From Zoogloea sp041914405 (GTDB taxonomy: Bacteria; Pseudomonadota; Gammaproteobacteria; Burkholderiales; Rhodocyclaceae), in NCBI RefSeq assembly GCF_041914405.1, contig NZ_JAYSDK010000004.1:1-64000 (forward strand): DNA of 64,000 bases, in the 5' to 3' direction. Every line of letters begins with the position of its first letter. Position 1 is the stretch's first letter. The notes under the pieces were generated by a model that had not been told where the DNA came from, did not search any database, and saw nothing but the letters and a program-made list of their open reading frames with translations. Shown here piece by piece: positions 45,015-54,146 of the stretch. The translations under genes were made by a program, and so were the position numbers.

Positions 45015-47702
45015 TCATCGTCGCGCCCACCCCGCCAGCCGGCGGCGGACCACGAACTTGCGGACCTCCTCCACCACCAGCATGCCGGCGGCCCAGGGCA
45101 GCAGATCCAGCCACACCGGCCACGGCAACGGCGCGGTGCCGAACAGCGTGTTGCCCCACGGCGTGTAGGCGATCAGCGCCAGCAGGCCGATCTCCAGCGC
45201 CACGCCCCCCAGGATCAGCGGGTTGCCACCGAGCCCGGTGGCCCACGCCGAACGAACCGCGCTGCGGCACAGGAAGACGTTGACGATCTGCAGCAGCACG
45301 ATGGCCGCCAGACTGGCGGTGGTGGCCTGGCGATACAGCAGGCTGCCCGCCGGCAGTTCGACGCCGTAGGTCCACCCGCCGCTGTGCAGGACCTGGAAGA
45401 ACACCGCCAGCACCGCCGCCGCCTCGAACAGGCCGAGGAACAGGTAGGCGCGCAGCGCCACCGCCAGGCTCAGCAGACGTTCCCTGCGGGTGCGTGGCGG
45501 GCGCTGCATCAGCAGCGGGTCGCCGCGTTCGACGCCAAGGCCCAGCGCGGTCAGCGAGTCGGTCCCCATGTCCACCGCCAGCGCCTGCACCGGCGTCAAC
45601 GGCAGCGGGATGCGGAACAGCGCGAAGGCCAGCGTCGGCACCAGCTCGGCCACGTTGTGCACCAGCACGTAGGTGAGGAACTTGCGGATGTTCTGGAACA
45701 CCGCACGGCCTTCCTCGATGGCATTCACGATGCTGGCGAAGTGGTCGTCGAGCAGCACCATGTCGGCGGCCTCCTTGGCCACGTCGGTCCCACTGCGCCC
45801 CATGGCGATGCCAATGTGGGCGGCGCGCAGGGCCGGCGCATCATTGACGCCGTCGCCGGTCACCGCCACCACCTGGCCCTTGGCCTTCAGAGCCTCGACG
45901 ATCCGCAGCTTCTGGTCGGCGGCAACGCGGGCGAACAGGATCTCCGGCGCATCGAGGGCCAGCTGCAGCTGGGCCCGGTGCAGGCGGCGCAGCTCGGCGC
46001 CGGTGATCACCCGCGGCGCATCGCCGCGCACCAGGCCGATGCGCCGCGCGATGGCCAGGCCGGTGGACGGATGGTCGCCGGTCACCATGATCACCTTGAT
46101 GCCCGCCGCGTGGCAGGTGGCGATGGCGCTGTCCACGTCGGCCCGTGGCGGATCGGCAATGCCAGCCAGGCCCGCAAAGACGAGCTGGCTCTCCATCGCG
46201 TCCCGCGGGCAATCCGCCGGCGGCCGGCGGAAGGCCAGCGCGATAACCCGCAGGCCGTCGCCGGCCAGGGCCTCCTGGGCGCGCTGGATGGTGGCGCGGA
46301 CGGCATCGTCGAGGGGCTGCCCGCCCGCGGCCGTGTGAATCATCGAACAGCGCGGCAGCACGCTTTCGAGTGCCCCCTTGCAGACCAGCAGGCAACCTTC
46401 CGGCGCATCGAACAGCACCGACTGGCGCATGCGCTCCGAGTCGAAGGGCCATTCGTCGCTGCGCGGCGGCGCCGCGGGCTGCGATGCGTGGCGTTCCGCA
46501 AGCTCGGCCAGCGCAACCTCCAGCGGATCGCCATCGAAGGCCGGCGTGCCCGCCGCGCGGCTTTCGCCCAGATCGTTGCACCAGCGTGCCACGCGGAAGA
46601 ACAAGGCATGTTCCGCCACCTGTCCAGGCGTCAGCCCAGCCAGCGGCACGATCTGCCCACCGAGGTACAGGCGCTCGACCCGCATGCGGTTCTCGGTCAG
46701 GGTGCCGGTCTTGTCGGTGCAGATGACCGTCACCGAACCCAGCGTTTCCACTGACGGCAGGTGGCGGATCAGCACATTGCGCCGCGCCAGGCGCTGGGCT
46801 GCCAGCACCAGCGACAAGGTCAGCGTCGGCAGCAGGCCTTCCGGCACCAGCGCGATGATGATGCCGAGGGACAGAATGGTGTCGCGCCAGAAAGGCACGC
46901 CGGTGACGCGCCCAACCGCGAAGAAGCCGGCTCCCATGGCCAGCGCCAGCAGCGCGATGCTGCGGCTGAGGCGGGCGATCTCCCGGCGCAGCGGGGAGTC
47001 GCCGCCAGCACCGGACTGGGTCAGGTGGGCGATGCGCCCGAACTCGGTGTGCGCGCCGGTCGCATAGACCACCGCCCGCCCCTGCCCGGCCACCACGGAA
47101 GTCACGGCCAGCAGGATGTTGCGTGCGTCGAAAGCCTGCTCCTCGGCGGACGGCCCCGGCTCGCAGCTGCGCGGGCGCGACTCGCCGGTCACCGTGGCGC
47201 GGTTGAGGCGCAGGCCGAAGGCTTCGATGAGGCGGCAGTCGGCCGGCACGTTGTCGCCTTGGGCGAGGACGATCACGTCGCCGGGCACCAGGTTTTCGGC
47301 CGGCTCGCGGGCCAGCTGCCCGCCGCGCAGCACGTCCACCTGCTGCGGCAACAGGCCCTGCAGCGCCGCCAGCGTGCGCTCGACGCGCAGCTCCTGCCAG
47401 AAGGAGAACAGCCCGGACACCAGGATCACCATCACCACCGCCCAGCCGACGCGGGCCATGTCCTGGCTCGGGTCGAACCAGTCGGCCAGGAAGGCCAGAC
47501 CAGCGGCGACCCACAGGATGATCGAGAACAGGTGCGTGAATTCCTTCAGCAGGCGCAGCCAGGCCGGCTCGCCCGCCAGCGGCTCGACCCGGTTCGGGCC
47601 GTATTCGGCCAGCCGTGCCGCCGCCTCGGCCGCGTCCAGCCCCTGTGCCGCACTGCGCACGCTGGCGAGGGCATCGGAAACGGACAGTTGATGGATCTTC
47701 AT
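45015..47702 (-). CDS. type II cation-transporting P-type ATPase
   Basis: An 895-residue membrane pump. It has the N-terminal cation ATPase domain (LAEYGPNRVE), the actuator TGES, the PEGL motif in the fourth membrane helix (IIALVPEGLLPTLTL), phosphorylated Asp330 in DKTGTLT, and the hinge TGDGVNDAPAL. Sequence is closest in style to Ca2+- and Na+/K+-type pumps rather than heavy-metal pumps, as there is no CPx motif or metal-binding N-terminal domain. The ion is not determined. No regulator is adjacent. Confidence 0.9.
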   Translation of the reverse strand: MKIHQLSVSDALASVRSAAQGLDAAEAAARLAEYGPNRVEPLAGEPAWLRLLKEFTHLFSIILWVAAGLAFLADWFDPSQDMARVGWAVVMVILVSGLFSFWQELRVERTLAALQGLLPQQVDVLRGGQLAREPAENLVPGDVIVLAQGDNVPADCRLIEAFGLRLNRATVTGESRPRSCEPGPSAEEQAFDARNILLAVTSVVAGQGRAVVYATGAHTEFGRIAHLTQSGAGGDSPLRREIARLSRSIALLALAMGAGFFAVGRVTGVPFWRDTILSLGIIIALVPEGLLPTLTLSLVLAAQRLARRNVLIRHLPSVETLGSVTVICTDKTGTLTENRMRVERLYLGGQIVPLAGLTPGQVAEHALFFRVARWCNDLGESRAAGTPAFDGDPLEVALAELAERHASQPAAPPRSDEWPFDSERMRQSVLFDAPEGCLLVCKGALESVLPRCSMIHTAAGGQPLDDAVRATIQRAQEALAGDGLRVIALAFRRPPADCPRDAMESQLVFAGLAGIADPPRADVDSAIATCHAAGIKVIMVTGDHPSTGLAIARRIGLVRGDAPRVITGAELRRLHRAQLQLALDAPEILFARVAADQKLRIVEALKAKGQVVAVTGDGVNDAPALRAAHIGIAMGRSGTDVAKEAADMVLLDDHFASIVNAIEEGRAVFQNIRKFLTYVLVHNVAELVPTLAFALFRIPLPLTPVQALAVDMGTDSLTALGLGVERGDPLLMQRPPRTRRERLLSLAVALRAYLFLGLFEAAAVLAVFFQVLHSGGWTYGVELPAGSLLYRQATTASLAAIVLLQIVNVFLCRSAVRSAWATGLGGNPLILGGVALEIGLLALIAYTPWGNTLFGTAPLPWPVWLDLLPWAAGMLVVEEVRKFVVRRRLAGWARR

Positions 47703-47982
47703 CGCAGGCGCACCGGGCGGGAGCGGACCAGCGCTTACTTTACGACTGGCCGCATCCCGCCAACACGACCTGCGTCAACACCGCAAGGACTGCCCTGGGG
47801 CATATTCCGGGGCCGCGTGAATTTCCGATAAATATGAAGGAAATGCTAAAGGTGGCAGTTGCGCTGCCGAAAAAGCGCCGGGCAGTGACGTTGCGGCAGG
47901 TGATCCGGCCGCAGATTCCTGTAGGGGACAGGAATTCGCCACGTAGCGACAGGCACGCCGACAACATAGAAAGAACAATACG

Positions 47983-49713
47983 ATGCTTGCACGAATGAGT
48001 CTGCGTCAGAAACTGCTGACGCTCGGGGCCGTGGCCATCGTGGCCCTGGTCATCGCCGTCCTGAGCGGCCTGATGGGCATTCGCGAGGGGGTCAGCGGCG
48101 TCAAGGAGCTCGGCCGCAAACGCCTGCCGGCAGTCATCGCCATCCAGGGCCTGCGGGAAGTCCAGGTCGCACTCAAGTCGAGCACGTATGAAGTCGCGCT
48201 GTGGGAAAGCGATCCCGACGCGCAAGACCAGTTCGAAGCCATCGCCCGCGACAAGCAGGCCTTGTGGGCCACCGTCGAAGGGGTGTGGAAACGCTACGAG
48301 GCGATTCCCCGCAGCGCAGAGGAAGAAGCCCTGTGGCAGGCCTTCGTGAAGGAATGGACGGCCTGGAAGAAGGTGGACCAGGACATCATCGAGCTGATCC
48401 GAGCCCTCGCTGCCAACCACGATGCGGCGCGCCAGAAGGAACTGTTCCAGAAGTACTACCTGCTCGGCGGCGCCCAGCGGAAGCCTTACCTGGCCGCCGA
48501 GAAAAACCTGATGCAGCTGGTGGACATCAACGCCCGCAATGTCGCCAGCCAGACCGAATCGGCGGAACAATCCACCGAACTGGCCCAGCAGGGCATGCTC
48601 GGGGTGGGCGTCGCGGCGACACTGGCGGTGCTGGTCCTCGGTGCCCTGGTAACGGTCAGTATCCTGCGCCAGATGGGTGGCGAACCCGCCTACGCGGCGG
48701 AAATCGCCCGCCGCATCTCGGAAGGCCAGCTGGGCGTGGACGTGCAGATCCGCCGTGACGACCGCAGCAGCCTGCTGTTCGCGATCAAGACCATGCGCGA
48801 CCGGCTGGCCGGCATCCTGCGCGAGATCGAGGAGTGCAGCCGCCACATGGGCCAGTCGGCCCACCAGATTTCCAAAATTTCCAACGAGATCTCTGGCGTC
48901 AGCCGCCAGCAGGGCAGCCGCTCCGACGAAGTGTCCGGCGCCATGTTGCAGCTGCACCAGATCTCCGCCGAAGTGCGCAGCCAGGCCAGTCAGGCCTCCG
49001 AACGCGCCTCGGTGGTCGAAGCCCTGTCCCGCGACGGGTTGGCCAGCGTGCGCCAGAACATTGACTCGATGCAGCAGACCACCGAGCAGGTCAGCCGGGC
49101 CGCCGGCGAGATCCTCGAACTGGAAGCGTCGGCCCGCCAGATCCATTCCATCGTCAACACCATCAAGGACATTGCCGCGCAGACCAATCTGCTGGCCCTC
49201 AACGCGGCCATTGAGGCGGCCCGTGCCGGCGAGCAGGGACGCGGCTTCGCGGTGGTGGCCGACGAGGTACGCAAGCTGGCCGAACGCACCACCACCTCGG
49301 CCAGCGAGGTCGGCCTGATCATCGACCAGCTGTCCACCAAGGTCCAGCAGGTGACGGAGACGATGAACAATGTCGTCCAGCAGGTCGCCCTGACCCAGGA
49401 CGAGGCGCACAAGACCAGCGGCTCCATCGAAGGCATGGCCAGCAACGCGGTCGATTCGGCGCAGGCCATCCAGGGCATCGCGTCGTCCAGCCACCAGCAG
49501 CTCGACCGCTTCTCGCTGCTCGAATCGACCACCGAGACCCTCTTCTCGACGCTGCGCGAGAGCGCCACCAAGGTCGAAACCACCGCCACCATCGGCGAGG
49601 AACTACGCGACGTGACCAGCCGGCTCACCGACATCATGGCCAGCTTCAGTTTCAGCGGCGGCGCCGCGTACGAGCCGGATCGCGCGCCCAGCCGGAGTGC
49701 GGCACCCCGCTGA
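47983..49713 (+). CDS. methyl-accepting chemotaxis protein
   Basis: A 576-residue chemoreceptor with transmembrane helices at ~11-31 and ~204-228 around a helical ligand-binding domain. HAMP follows, then the signalling domain with the conserved hairpin IAAQTNLLALNAAIEAARAG and flanking methylation helices. It is followed by a PstS-like periplasmic protein (90 bp) and a porin, which may form one unit. The ligand is unknown. Confidence 0.92.
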   Translation: MLARMSLRQKLLTLGAVAIVALVIAVLSGLMGIREGVSGVKELGRKRLPAVIAIQGLREVQVALKSSTYEVALWESDPDAQDQFEAIARDKQALWATVEGVWKRYEAIPRSAEEEALWQAFVKEWTAWKKVDQDIIELIRALAANHDAARQKELFQKYYLLGGAQRKPYLAAEKNLMQLVDINARNVASQTESAEQSTELAQQGMLGVGVAATLAVLVLGALVTVSILRQMGGEPAYAAEIARRISEGQLGVDVQIRRDDRSSLLFAIKTMRDRLAGILREIEECSRHMGQSAHQISKISNEISGVSRQQGSRSDEVSGAMLQLHQISAEVRSQASQASERASVVEALSRDGLASVRQNIDSMQQTTEQVSRAAGEILELEASARQIHSIVNTIKDIAAQTNLLALNAAIEAARAGEQGRGFAVVADEVRKLAERTTTSASEVGLIIDQLSTKVQQVTETMNNVVQQVALTQDEAHKTSGSIEGMASNAVDSAQAIQGIASSSHQQLDRFSLLESTTETLFSTLRESATKVETTATIGEELRDVTSRLTDIMASFSFSGGAAYEPDRAPSRSAAPR

Positions 49714-49803
49714 CAGGCGACTGCGGTGGCAGCCTCAGAAGAACATCAATTTCAGCATCCAGCCCGCCCGCGCGGGCAACAACAAAGCAAACAAGGGAGT
49801 GTC

Positions 49804-50241
49804 ATGTTTCTAGACGGATTGCAGCGCAAGCTGCAGACGGGCCTGTGCCTGCTGGGCGTTCTTGCCGCCCACGGCGCCGCAGCCGAAATGGTGGTGATCG
49901 TCGGCAAGGGCGGCCCCGATGCGATGACCAAGGAGCAGGTTGCCGACGTGTTCCTCGGCAAGGCCGCCAGCCTGCCCGGCGGCGCTGCCGCCGCCCCGCA
50001 GGACCAGCCCGAGGCGAGCCCGCTGCGCGACGAGTTCTACACCAAGATGACCGGCAAGTCCGCCGCCCAGGCCAAGGCCTACTGGTCCAAGCTGGCCTTC
50101 ACCGGCAAGGGCACGCCGCCCCCCGAGGCGGCCAACAGCGCGGCGGTCAAGAAAGCCGTCGCGGCCGCCCCCGGCGGCATCGGCTACGTCGAGAAGGCCG
50201 CTGCCGACGCCACCGTCAAGGTCGTCCTGACCGTCCACTGA
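49804..50241 (+). CDS. PstS-like periplasmic phosphate-binding-domain protein
   Basis: The 145-residue protein has a signal peptide (~1-27) and a single PBP-like domain (VVIVGKGGPDAMTKEQVADV; EFYTKMTGKSAAQAKAYWSK; GGIGYVEKAA). It is about half the size of a full substrate-binding protein. The start at 49804 follows GGGAG-like sequence; a longer frame upstream lacks a signal peptide. No ABC transporter permease or ATPase is nearby, so a sensory or accessory role with the neighbouring chemoreceptor is possible. Confidence 0.8.
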   Translation: MFLDGLQRKLQTGLCLLGVLAAHGAAAEMVVIVGKGGPDAMTKEQVADVFLGKAASLPGGAAAAPQDQPEASPLRDEFYTKMTGKSAAQAKAYWSKLAFTGKGTPPPEAANSAAVKKAVAAAPGGIGYVEKAAADATVKVVLTVH

Positions 50242-50283
50242 GGCCGCGCCGCGTCCCTTACCGAATTCGCATCTGGAGGTTCC

Positions 50284-51510
50284 ATGTCTTTCCGTAACAT
50301 CCCCTGCGCCGCGGCCCTGTCCGTGGCGGCACTGCTGTGCGCAAGCGCGCCGGCCTCGGCCGTCGAAGTGGGCGGCGTCGACTTCGCCGGCTCCGGTTTC
50401 ATGACCCTCGGCCTCGGCCACATGCTGGGCGGCACCCCGGGCACCGTCAGCGACTTCAAGAAGCCAGTTTTCATTTCCGACTACGCCCAGGGCGGCGTCT
50501 ATGAAGGCAAGGGCGGCGTGCAGTGGAAGCCCGACTCCAAGGTCGGCGTGCAGGGCGTCGCCACCTTCCCCGACCGGCGCTTCTCGGTCACCGGCCAACT
50601 GGTGTCCCGCGGCGCCCGTGAAGGGGCCATCAACCTCGAATGGCTGTACGCCAGCTTCAAGGTGAACGACAGCTTCACGCTGCAGGCCGGCCGCAAGCGC
50701 ATCCCGATGTTCTACTACTCGGACACCCAGGACATCGGCGTGGCCCTGCCGTGGACCCACCTGCCGCCGCAGCTGTACGGCTGGGAGGCGGTCAACTACA
50801 ACGGCGTCAACCTGGCCTACCGCGGCCAGTGGAGCGGCTGGGACGCCAACGCCAACCTGCTCGCCGGCTACGAGGCCAAGGACCGCAGCGGCTACTGGAA
50901 GGTCTACCGCGGCCGCAACAACCGCACCGACGTGCGCTGGGACAACATCGTCGGCGGCGACCTGACCCTCACCAAGGACTGGTTCGAGACGCGCGTCGTC
51001 TATCTGCAGTCCAAGGTCCGCCAGAAGAACGTCAGCGGCTCCCTCGACGCTGATCCCAGCTCGCCGACCTTCGGCAGCTACATCGACGCCGACACGTCCT
51101 TCAGCTCGCCGGCCGGCAAGCAGCAGATCTACGGCGTGAGCTTCAACGTCGATTACGAGAACGTGCTGGTGCGCAGCGAGTTCATCCGCATCGCCCACAA
51201 CGACGTGATGGGCTACACCGACCGCGCGCAGATCCTCGGCGTCGGCTACCGCCTCGGCAAATGGACGCCGATGGTCACTGTGTCCAACTACCGCAGCCAG
51301 GCCGAGATTTCCGCCGGCGCCGATCCGGACGGCCAGGAAGCCCATCGCACCGAGTCCCTCACCCTGCGCTACGACCTGACCACCTCCAGCGCCGTCAAGG
51401 TGCAGCTCGACTTCCAGAAGGACCGCAGCGGCCCCAACTACACCGTGGATGGCTTCAACCGCTTCGGCAACGCGCGGCTGCTGACCGCCACCTACGACGT
51501 GGTGTTCTGA
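50284..51510 (+). CDS. outer membrane porin
   Basis: A 408-residue protein with a signal peptide (~1-26, ASA|VEV) and beta-barrel sequence throughout, ending in an aromatic residue (TYDVVF). It resembles trimeric general or anion-selective porins of betaproteobacteria. GGAGG precedes the ATG. It lies 42 bp after the PstS-like gene, suggesting co-transcription and perhaps uptake of the same solute. Confidence 0.85.
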   Translation: MSFRNIPCAAALSVAALLCASAPASAVEVGGVDFAGSGFMTLGLGHMLGGTPGTVSDFKKPVFISDYAQGGVYEGKGGVQWKPDSKVGVQGVATFPDRRFSVTGQLVSRGAREGAINLEWLYASFKVNDSFTLQAGRKRIPMFYYSDTQDIGVALPWTHLPPQLYGWEAVNYNGVNLAYRGQWSGWDANANLLAGYEAKDRSGYWKVYRGRNNRTDVRWDNIVGGDLTLTKDWFETRVVYLQSKVRQKNVSGSLDADPSSPTFGSYIDADTSFSSPAGKQQIYGVSFNVDYENVLVRSEFIRIAHNDVMGYTDRAQILGVGYRLGKWTPMVTVSNYRSQAEISAGADPDGQEAHRTESLTLRYDLTTSSAVKVQLDFQKDRSGPNYTVDGFNRFGNARLLTATYDVVF

Positions 51511-51537
51511 TCGACGGGGGCCGGCCATAATCCGGCC

Positions 51538-52752
51538 ATGAGCCCCCACGACATTCTCGACGTCCCCGGCGGCGCGCCGATCAAGCTGTGGACACGCGGC
51601 GTCCCGGTTGAGGACGAGGCGCGCCAGCAGCTGATGAACACCGCCAAGCTGCCCTTCATCTTCAAGCACCTGGCGGTGATGCCCGACGTGCACCTGGGCA
51701 AGGGCTCGACGATAGGCAGCGTGATCCCCACCGTCGGCGCGATCATTCCGGCGGCGGTGGGCGTGGACATCGGCTGCGGCATGATCGCTGCGCGCAGCAG
51801 CCTGACCGCCGCCGACTTGCCGGACAACCTGCACCGCCTGCGCTCCGCCATCGAGGCCGCAGTGCCCCACGGCAAGACCTTCGGGCGGCGCGACACGGGT
51901 GCCTGGCAGGAGGCTCCGCCGGCGGTGGATGCCATGTGGCGCGAACTGGCCCGGGGCTTCGACCGCCTCGTCGCCAAGTACCCGACGCTGGCGCGCACCA
52001 ACAACCGCCTGCATCTGGGCACGCTGGGCACCGGCAACCACTTCATCGAAGTCTGCGTGGACGAGGCCGGCCACGTGTGGTTCATGCTGCATTCCGGCTC
52101 GCGGGGTGTCGGCAACGCGATCGGCAACCTGTTCATCCAGTTGGCCCAGGAAGACATGCGCCAGCACATCGCCAACCTGCCGGACCGGGACCTGGCCTAC
52201 TTCACCGAGGGCAGCCGCCATTTCGACGACTACGTGGAGGCGGTCGGCTGGGCCCAGGACTACGCGCGCCGCAACCGGGCTCTGATGATGCAGGCGGTCG
52301 TAGCCGCGGCCCGCAAGGAGATTCCGAAGCCCTTCACCGCCGACGTGGAAGCGGTGAACTGCCACCACAACTACGTGCAGCGGGAAAGCCATTTCGGCCG
52401 CGAGGTGCTGGTCACCCGCAAGGGCGCCGTCGCCGCCCACAAGGGCCAGCTGGGCATCATCCCCGGCTCGATGGGCGCACGCAGCTACATCGTGCGCGGC
52501 CTCGGCAACGAGGAAGCTTTCTGCTCCTGCAGCCACGGCGCCGGCCGCACGATGAGCCGCACCCAGGCCAAAAAGCGCTTCACCGTCGCCGACCAGGTGC
52601 GCGCCACCGAAGGCGTGGAGTGCCGCAAGGACAAGGATGTGATCGACGAGATCCCGATGGCCTACAAGGACATCGACGCGGTGATGGCCGCCCAGTCCGA
52701 CCTGGTGGAGGTGGTCCACACCCTGCGCCAGGTGGTGTGCGTGAAAGGCTGA
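51538..52752 (+). CDS. rtcB: RtcB-family RNA ligase
   Basis: The 404-residue protein has the RtcB metal and guanylylation motifs: GVDIGCGM with Cys80, NRLHLGTLGTGNHFIE, NCHHNYVQRE, GSMGARSYIVRG, and CSHGAGRTMSR that carries the GMP-accepting His in the family. RtcB joins 2',3'-cyclic phosphate and 5'-OH RNA ends using GTP and Mn2+. It is encoded without the usual rtcA or rtcR, suggesting a different regulation from the classic rtc operon. Confidence 0.92.
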   Translation: MSPHDILDVPGGAPIKLWTRGVPVEDEARQQLMNTAKLPFIFKHLAVMPDVHLGKGSTIGSVIPTVGAIIPAAVGVDIGCGMIAARSSLTAADLPDNLHRLRSAIEAAVPHGKTFGRRDTGAWQEAPPAVDAMWRELARGFDRLVAKYPTLARTNNRLHLGTLGTGNHFIEVCVDEAGHVWFMLHSGSRGVGNAIGNLFIQLAQEDMRQHIANLPDRDLAYFTEGSRHFDDYVEAVGWAQDYARRNRALMMQAVVAAARKEIPKPFTADVEAVNCHHNYVQRESHFGREVLVTRKGAVAAHKGQLGIIPGSMGARSYIVRGLGNEEAFCSCSHGAGRTMSRTQAKKRFTVADQVRATEGVECRKDKDVIDEIPMAYKDIDAVMAAQSDLVEVVHTLRQVVCVKG

Positions 52753-52767
52753 GCGAGGAGCCGCTCT

Positions 52768-52793
52768 GTGGGGGCGAATTCATTCGCCCCCAC
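52768..52793. repeat. palindromic intergenic repeat
   Basis: A perfect 12-2-12 copy with half-site GTGGGGGCGAAT, 15 bp after the rtcB stop. It borders the damaged gap to its right. Confidence 0.85.
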
Positions 52794-53068
52794 GGGAGGC
52801 CGCCCGACCCGGGGGGGGATGTAATAGCCCCCCCACGACCAGACACCCCAACCGGGCCATAGCCCCACAATGGCCCCCGCAANNNNNNNNNNCCCCGCCG
52901 GGGGTGGTTGTTGTCGGATTGGGGGGGGGCGGGGGGGGGGGGGGGGGGTGTTTTGACCCCCGGGGGGTGCTCGCTCAACCGGGGGGGGCGCTATTCACCC
53001 CCCCCCCCACAGGACATTCCTCCCGAACGGGACATTCGCCCCTGATGGCCCCAGGAAGGACGCCGCCT
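52794..53068. other. gap with Ns and homopolymer runs
   Basis: No gene is supported. Ten Ns occupy 52883-52892, and long G and C runs surround them (for example 52921-52949 and 52981-53010). The sequence quality is doubtful, and it begins directly after a palindromic repeat, as at 36.5 kb. The true length and content here are unknown. Confidence 0.8.
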
Positions 53069-54019
53069 TTACCGCCGGATACGCTGAAGGGTATCGCGGG
53101 CCGCGTCCTGCGTAGGGCCGCCAAGCTCGACGGCGCGCTGGGCGGCCTTGCGGGCTTCGACCGGGCGCTTCAGCTCCAGCAGCACGTTGGCCAGGTTGTT
53201 CCACGCGGCCGCCGCGTCATGGCGTTTGGCCGCATCGCGGAAGGCGGCTTCCGCCCCGCGCAGGTTGCCGGCCTGGTACTGGCTGTTGCCGAGCCCCATC
53301 GCCAGCGTCAGGCTGTCCGGCCAGCGGGCCAGCGCGGCCCGGTAGGCGGGCACAGCGCGCCCGGCCGGCGCGGCCTTCTCGAAGGCCACCAGCGCGCGGG
53401 TCGTCAGTGCCTCGTCGGCCGTGGCGGCCAGCTGGCCCGGCGGCACGACGACGAAGGCCCACTTGCCGGCCCGCTCCCAGGTCAACTCGAAGGTCCGGAA
53501 AGGCATCACCTGGCGCTCCATTGGACCGGAGCGCAGCAGGAAGGACTCGTCGTCCAGGTCGTAGCCGATCACCACCGCGTAATGCCAGGTCGGCGCCCAC
53601 GACAGCCCCAGGTTGAGCAGCACGACCACCGGATGCCCGGCTGCCGTCTCGCGCATCAGCGCCTCCAGCGTGCCGGGGATCTCCACCGCCAGCGCCCCGT
53701 GGCGCCGCGCGCCGGACAGCATCTCGATCTGTAGCGAACCCTGCCGCCCCGGCAGGAAGACCTGGCCGGCCAGCGCCTGCGGCGTGACGCCGAAGCCATT
53801 GGCCCCCAACACCATCGCCAACGCCGCCGGCCCGCACTGGTAATCCTCCTGCGCGTAATACGGCACCGCCGCCAACTCGACCCGCGGCGGCACTCCGGTC
53901 GGCCGCGCCGCCCGCAAAGCCGCCGTCTGCGCCGCACAACCGCTCAGCCCGAGCGCCACCAGCGCAGCGGCCGCGCCGATCAAACGCCGCCGCTTTTCGA
54001 GAAAGAGAAATTCACTCAT
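53069..54019 (-). CDS. PA2778-family C39-type cysteine peptidase with TPR, lipoprotein
   Basis: The 316-residue protein has a lipobox with Cys28 (ALGLSGC), a C39-like papain fold with Cys62 (DYQCGPAALAMVL) and His in TWHYAVVIGYD, and two to three TPR units at the C-terminus. It resembles the PA2778 family of Pseudomonas. In other bacteria the neighbour is a PA2779-like small protein, as here. A substrate is unknown; the pair is often assumed to act on an envelope or secreted peptide. The start at 54019 is chosen because it begins at the signal sequence. Confidence 0.85.
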   Translation of the reverse strand: MSEFLFLEKRRRLIGAAAALVALGLSGCAAQTAALRAARPTGVPPRVELAAVPYYAQEDYQCGPAALAMVLGANGFGVTPQALAGQVFLPGRQGSLQIEMLSGARRHGALAVEIPGTLEALMRETAAGHPVVVLLNLGLSWAPTWHYAVVIGYDLDDESFLLRSGPMERQVMPFRTFELTWERAGKWAFVVVPPGQLAATADEALTTRALVAFEKAAPAGRAVPAYRAALARWPDSLTLAMGLGNSQYQAGNLRGAEAAFRDAAKRHDAAAAWNNLANVLLELKRPVEARKAAQRAVELGGPTQDAARDTLQRIRR

Positions 54020-54027
54020 AGGTTCGA

Positions 54028-54146
54028 CCTTGGCGAACAAATCGTAGCGAGCGCTCCGAGGTCGCAACGAGGAGCGCAGCCGTACATGAGTACGGCGAGC
54101 ACCGGAATTGCGAGATCGGAGTGCGCAGTAGATTTATTCGCTAAGG
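54028..54146. repeat. 119-nt long imperfect palindrome filling a gene gap
   Basis: The outer arms, CCTTGGCGAACAAATC (54028-54043) and GATTTATTCGCTAAGG (54131-54146), match with two differences. Inner arms (GCGCTCCGA with TCGGAGTGC; TCGCAA with TTGCGA) and a tip of GCCGTAC-ATGA-GTACGGC (54079-54096) continue the stem. It fills exactly the space from the PA2779-like stop to just before the PA2778-like start, and is unrelated to the GTGGGGGCGAAT family. Confidence 0.8.

Noticed and set aside
49810..52719. A 969-codon open frame on the minus strand
   Set aside because: It covers the PstS-like, porin and rtcB genes in antisense and has no recognisable domain; it is a GC-bias artefact.
52915..53010. 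G-quadruplex or recombination signal in the long G runs
   Set aside because: The runs adjoin Ns and look like low-quality sequence, so no structure should be read into them.
23150..53068. CRISPR array from the repeated GC-rich palindromes
   Set aside because: The repeats are scattered singly or in inverted doublets over 30 kb, with no regular spacers and no cas genes.
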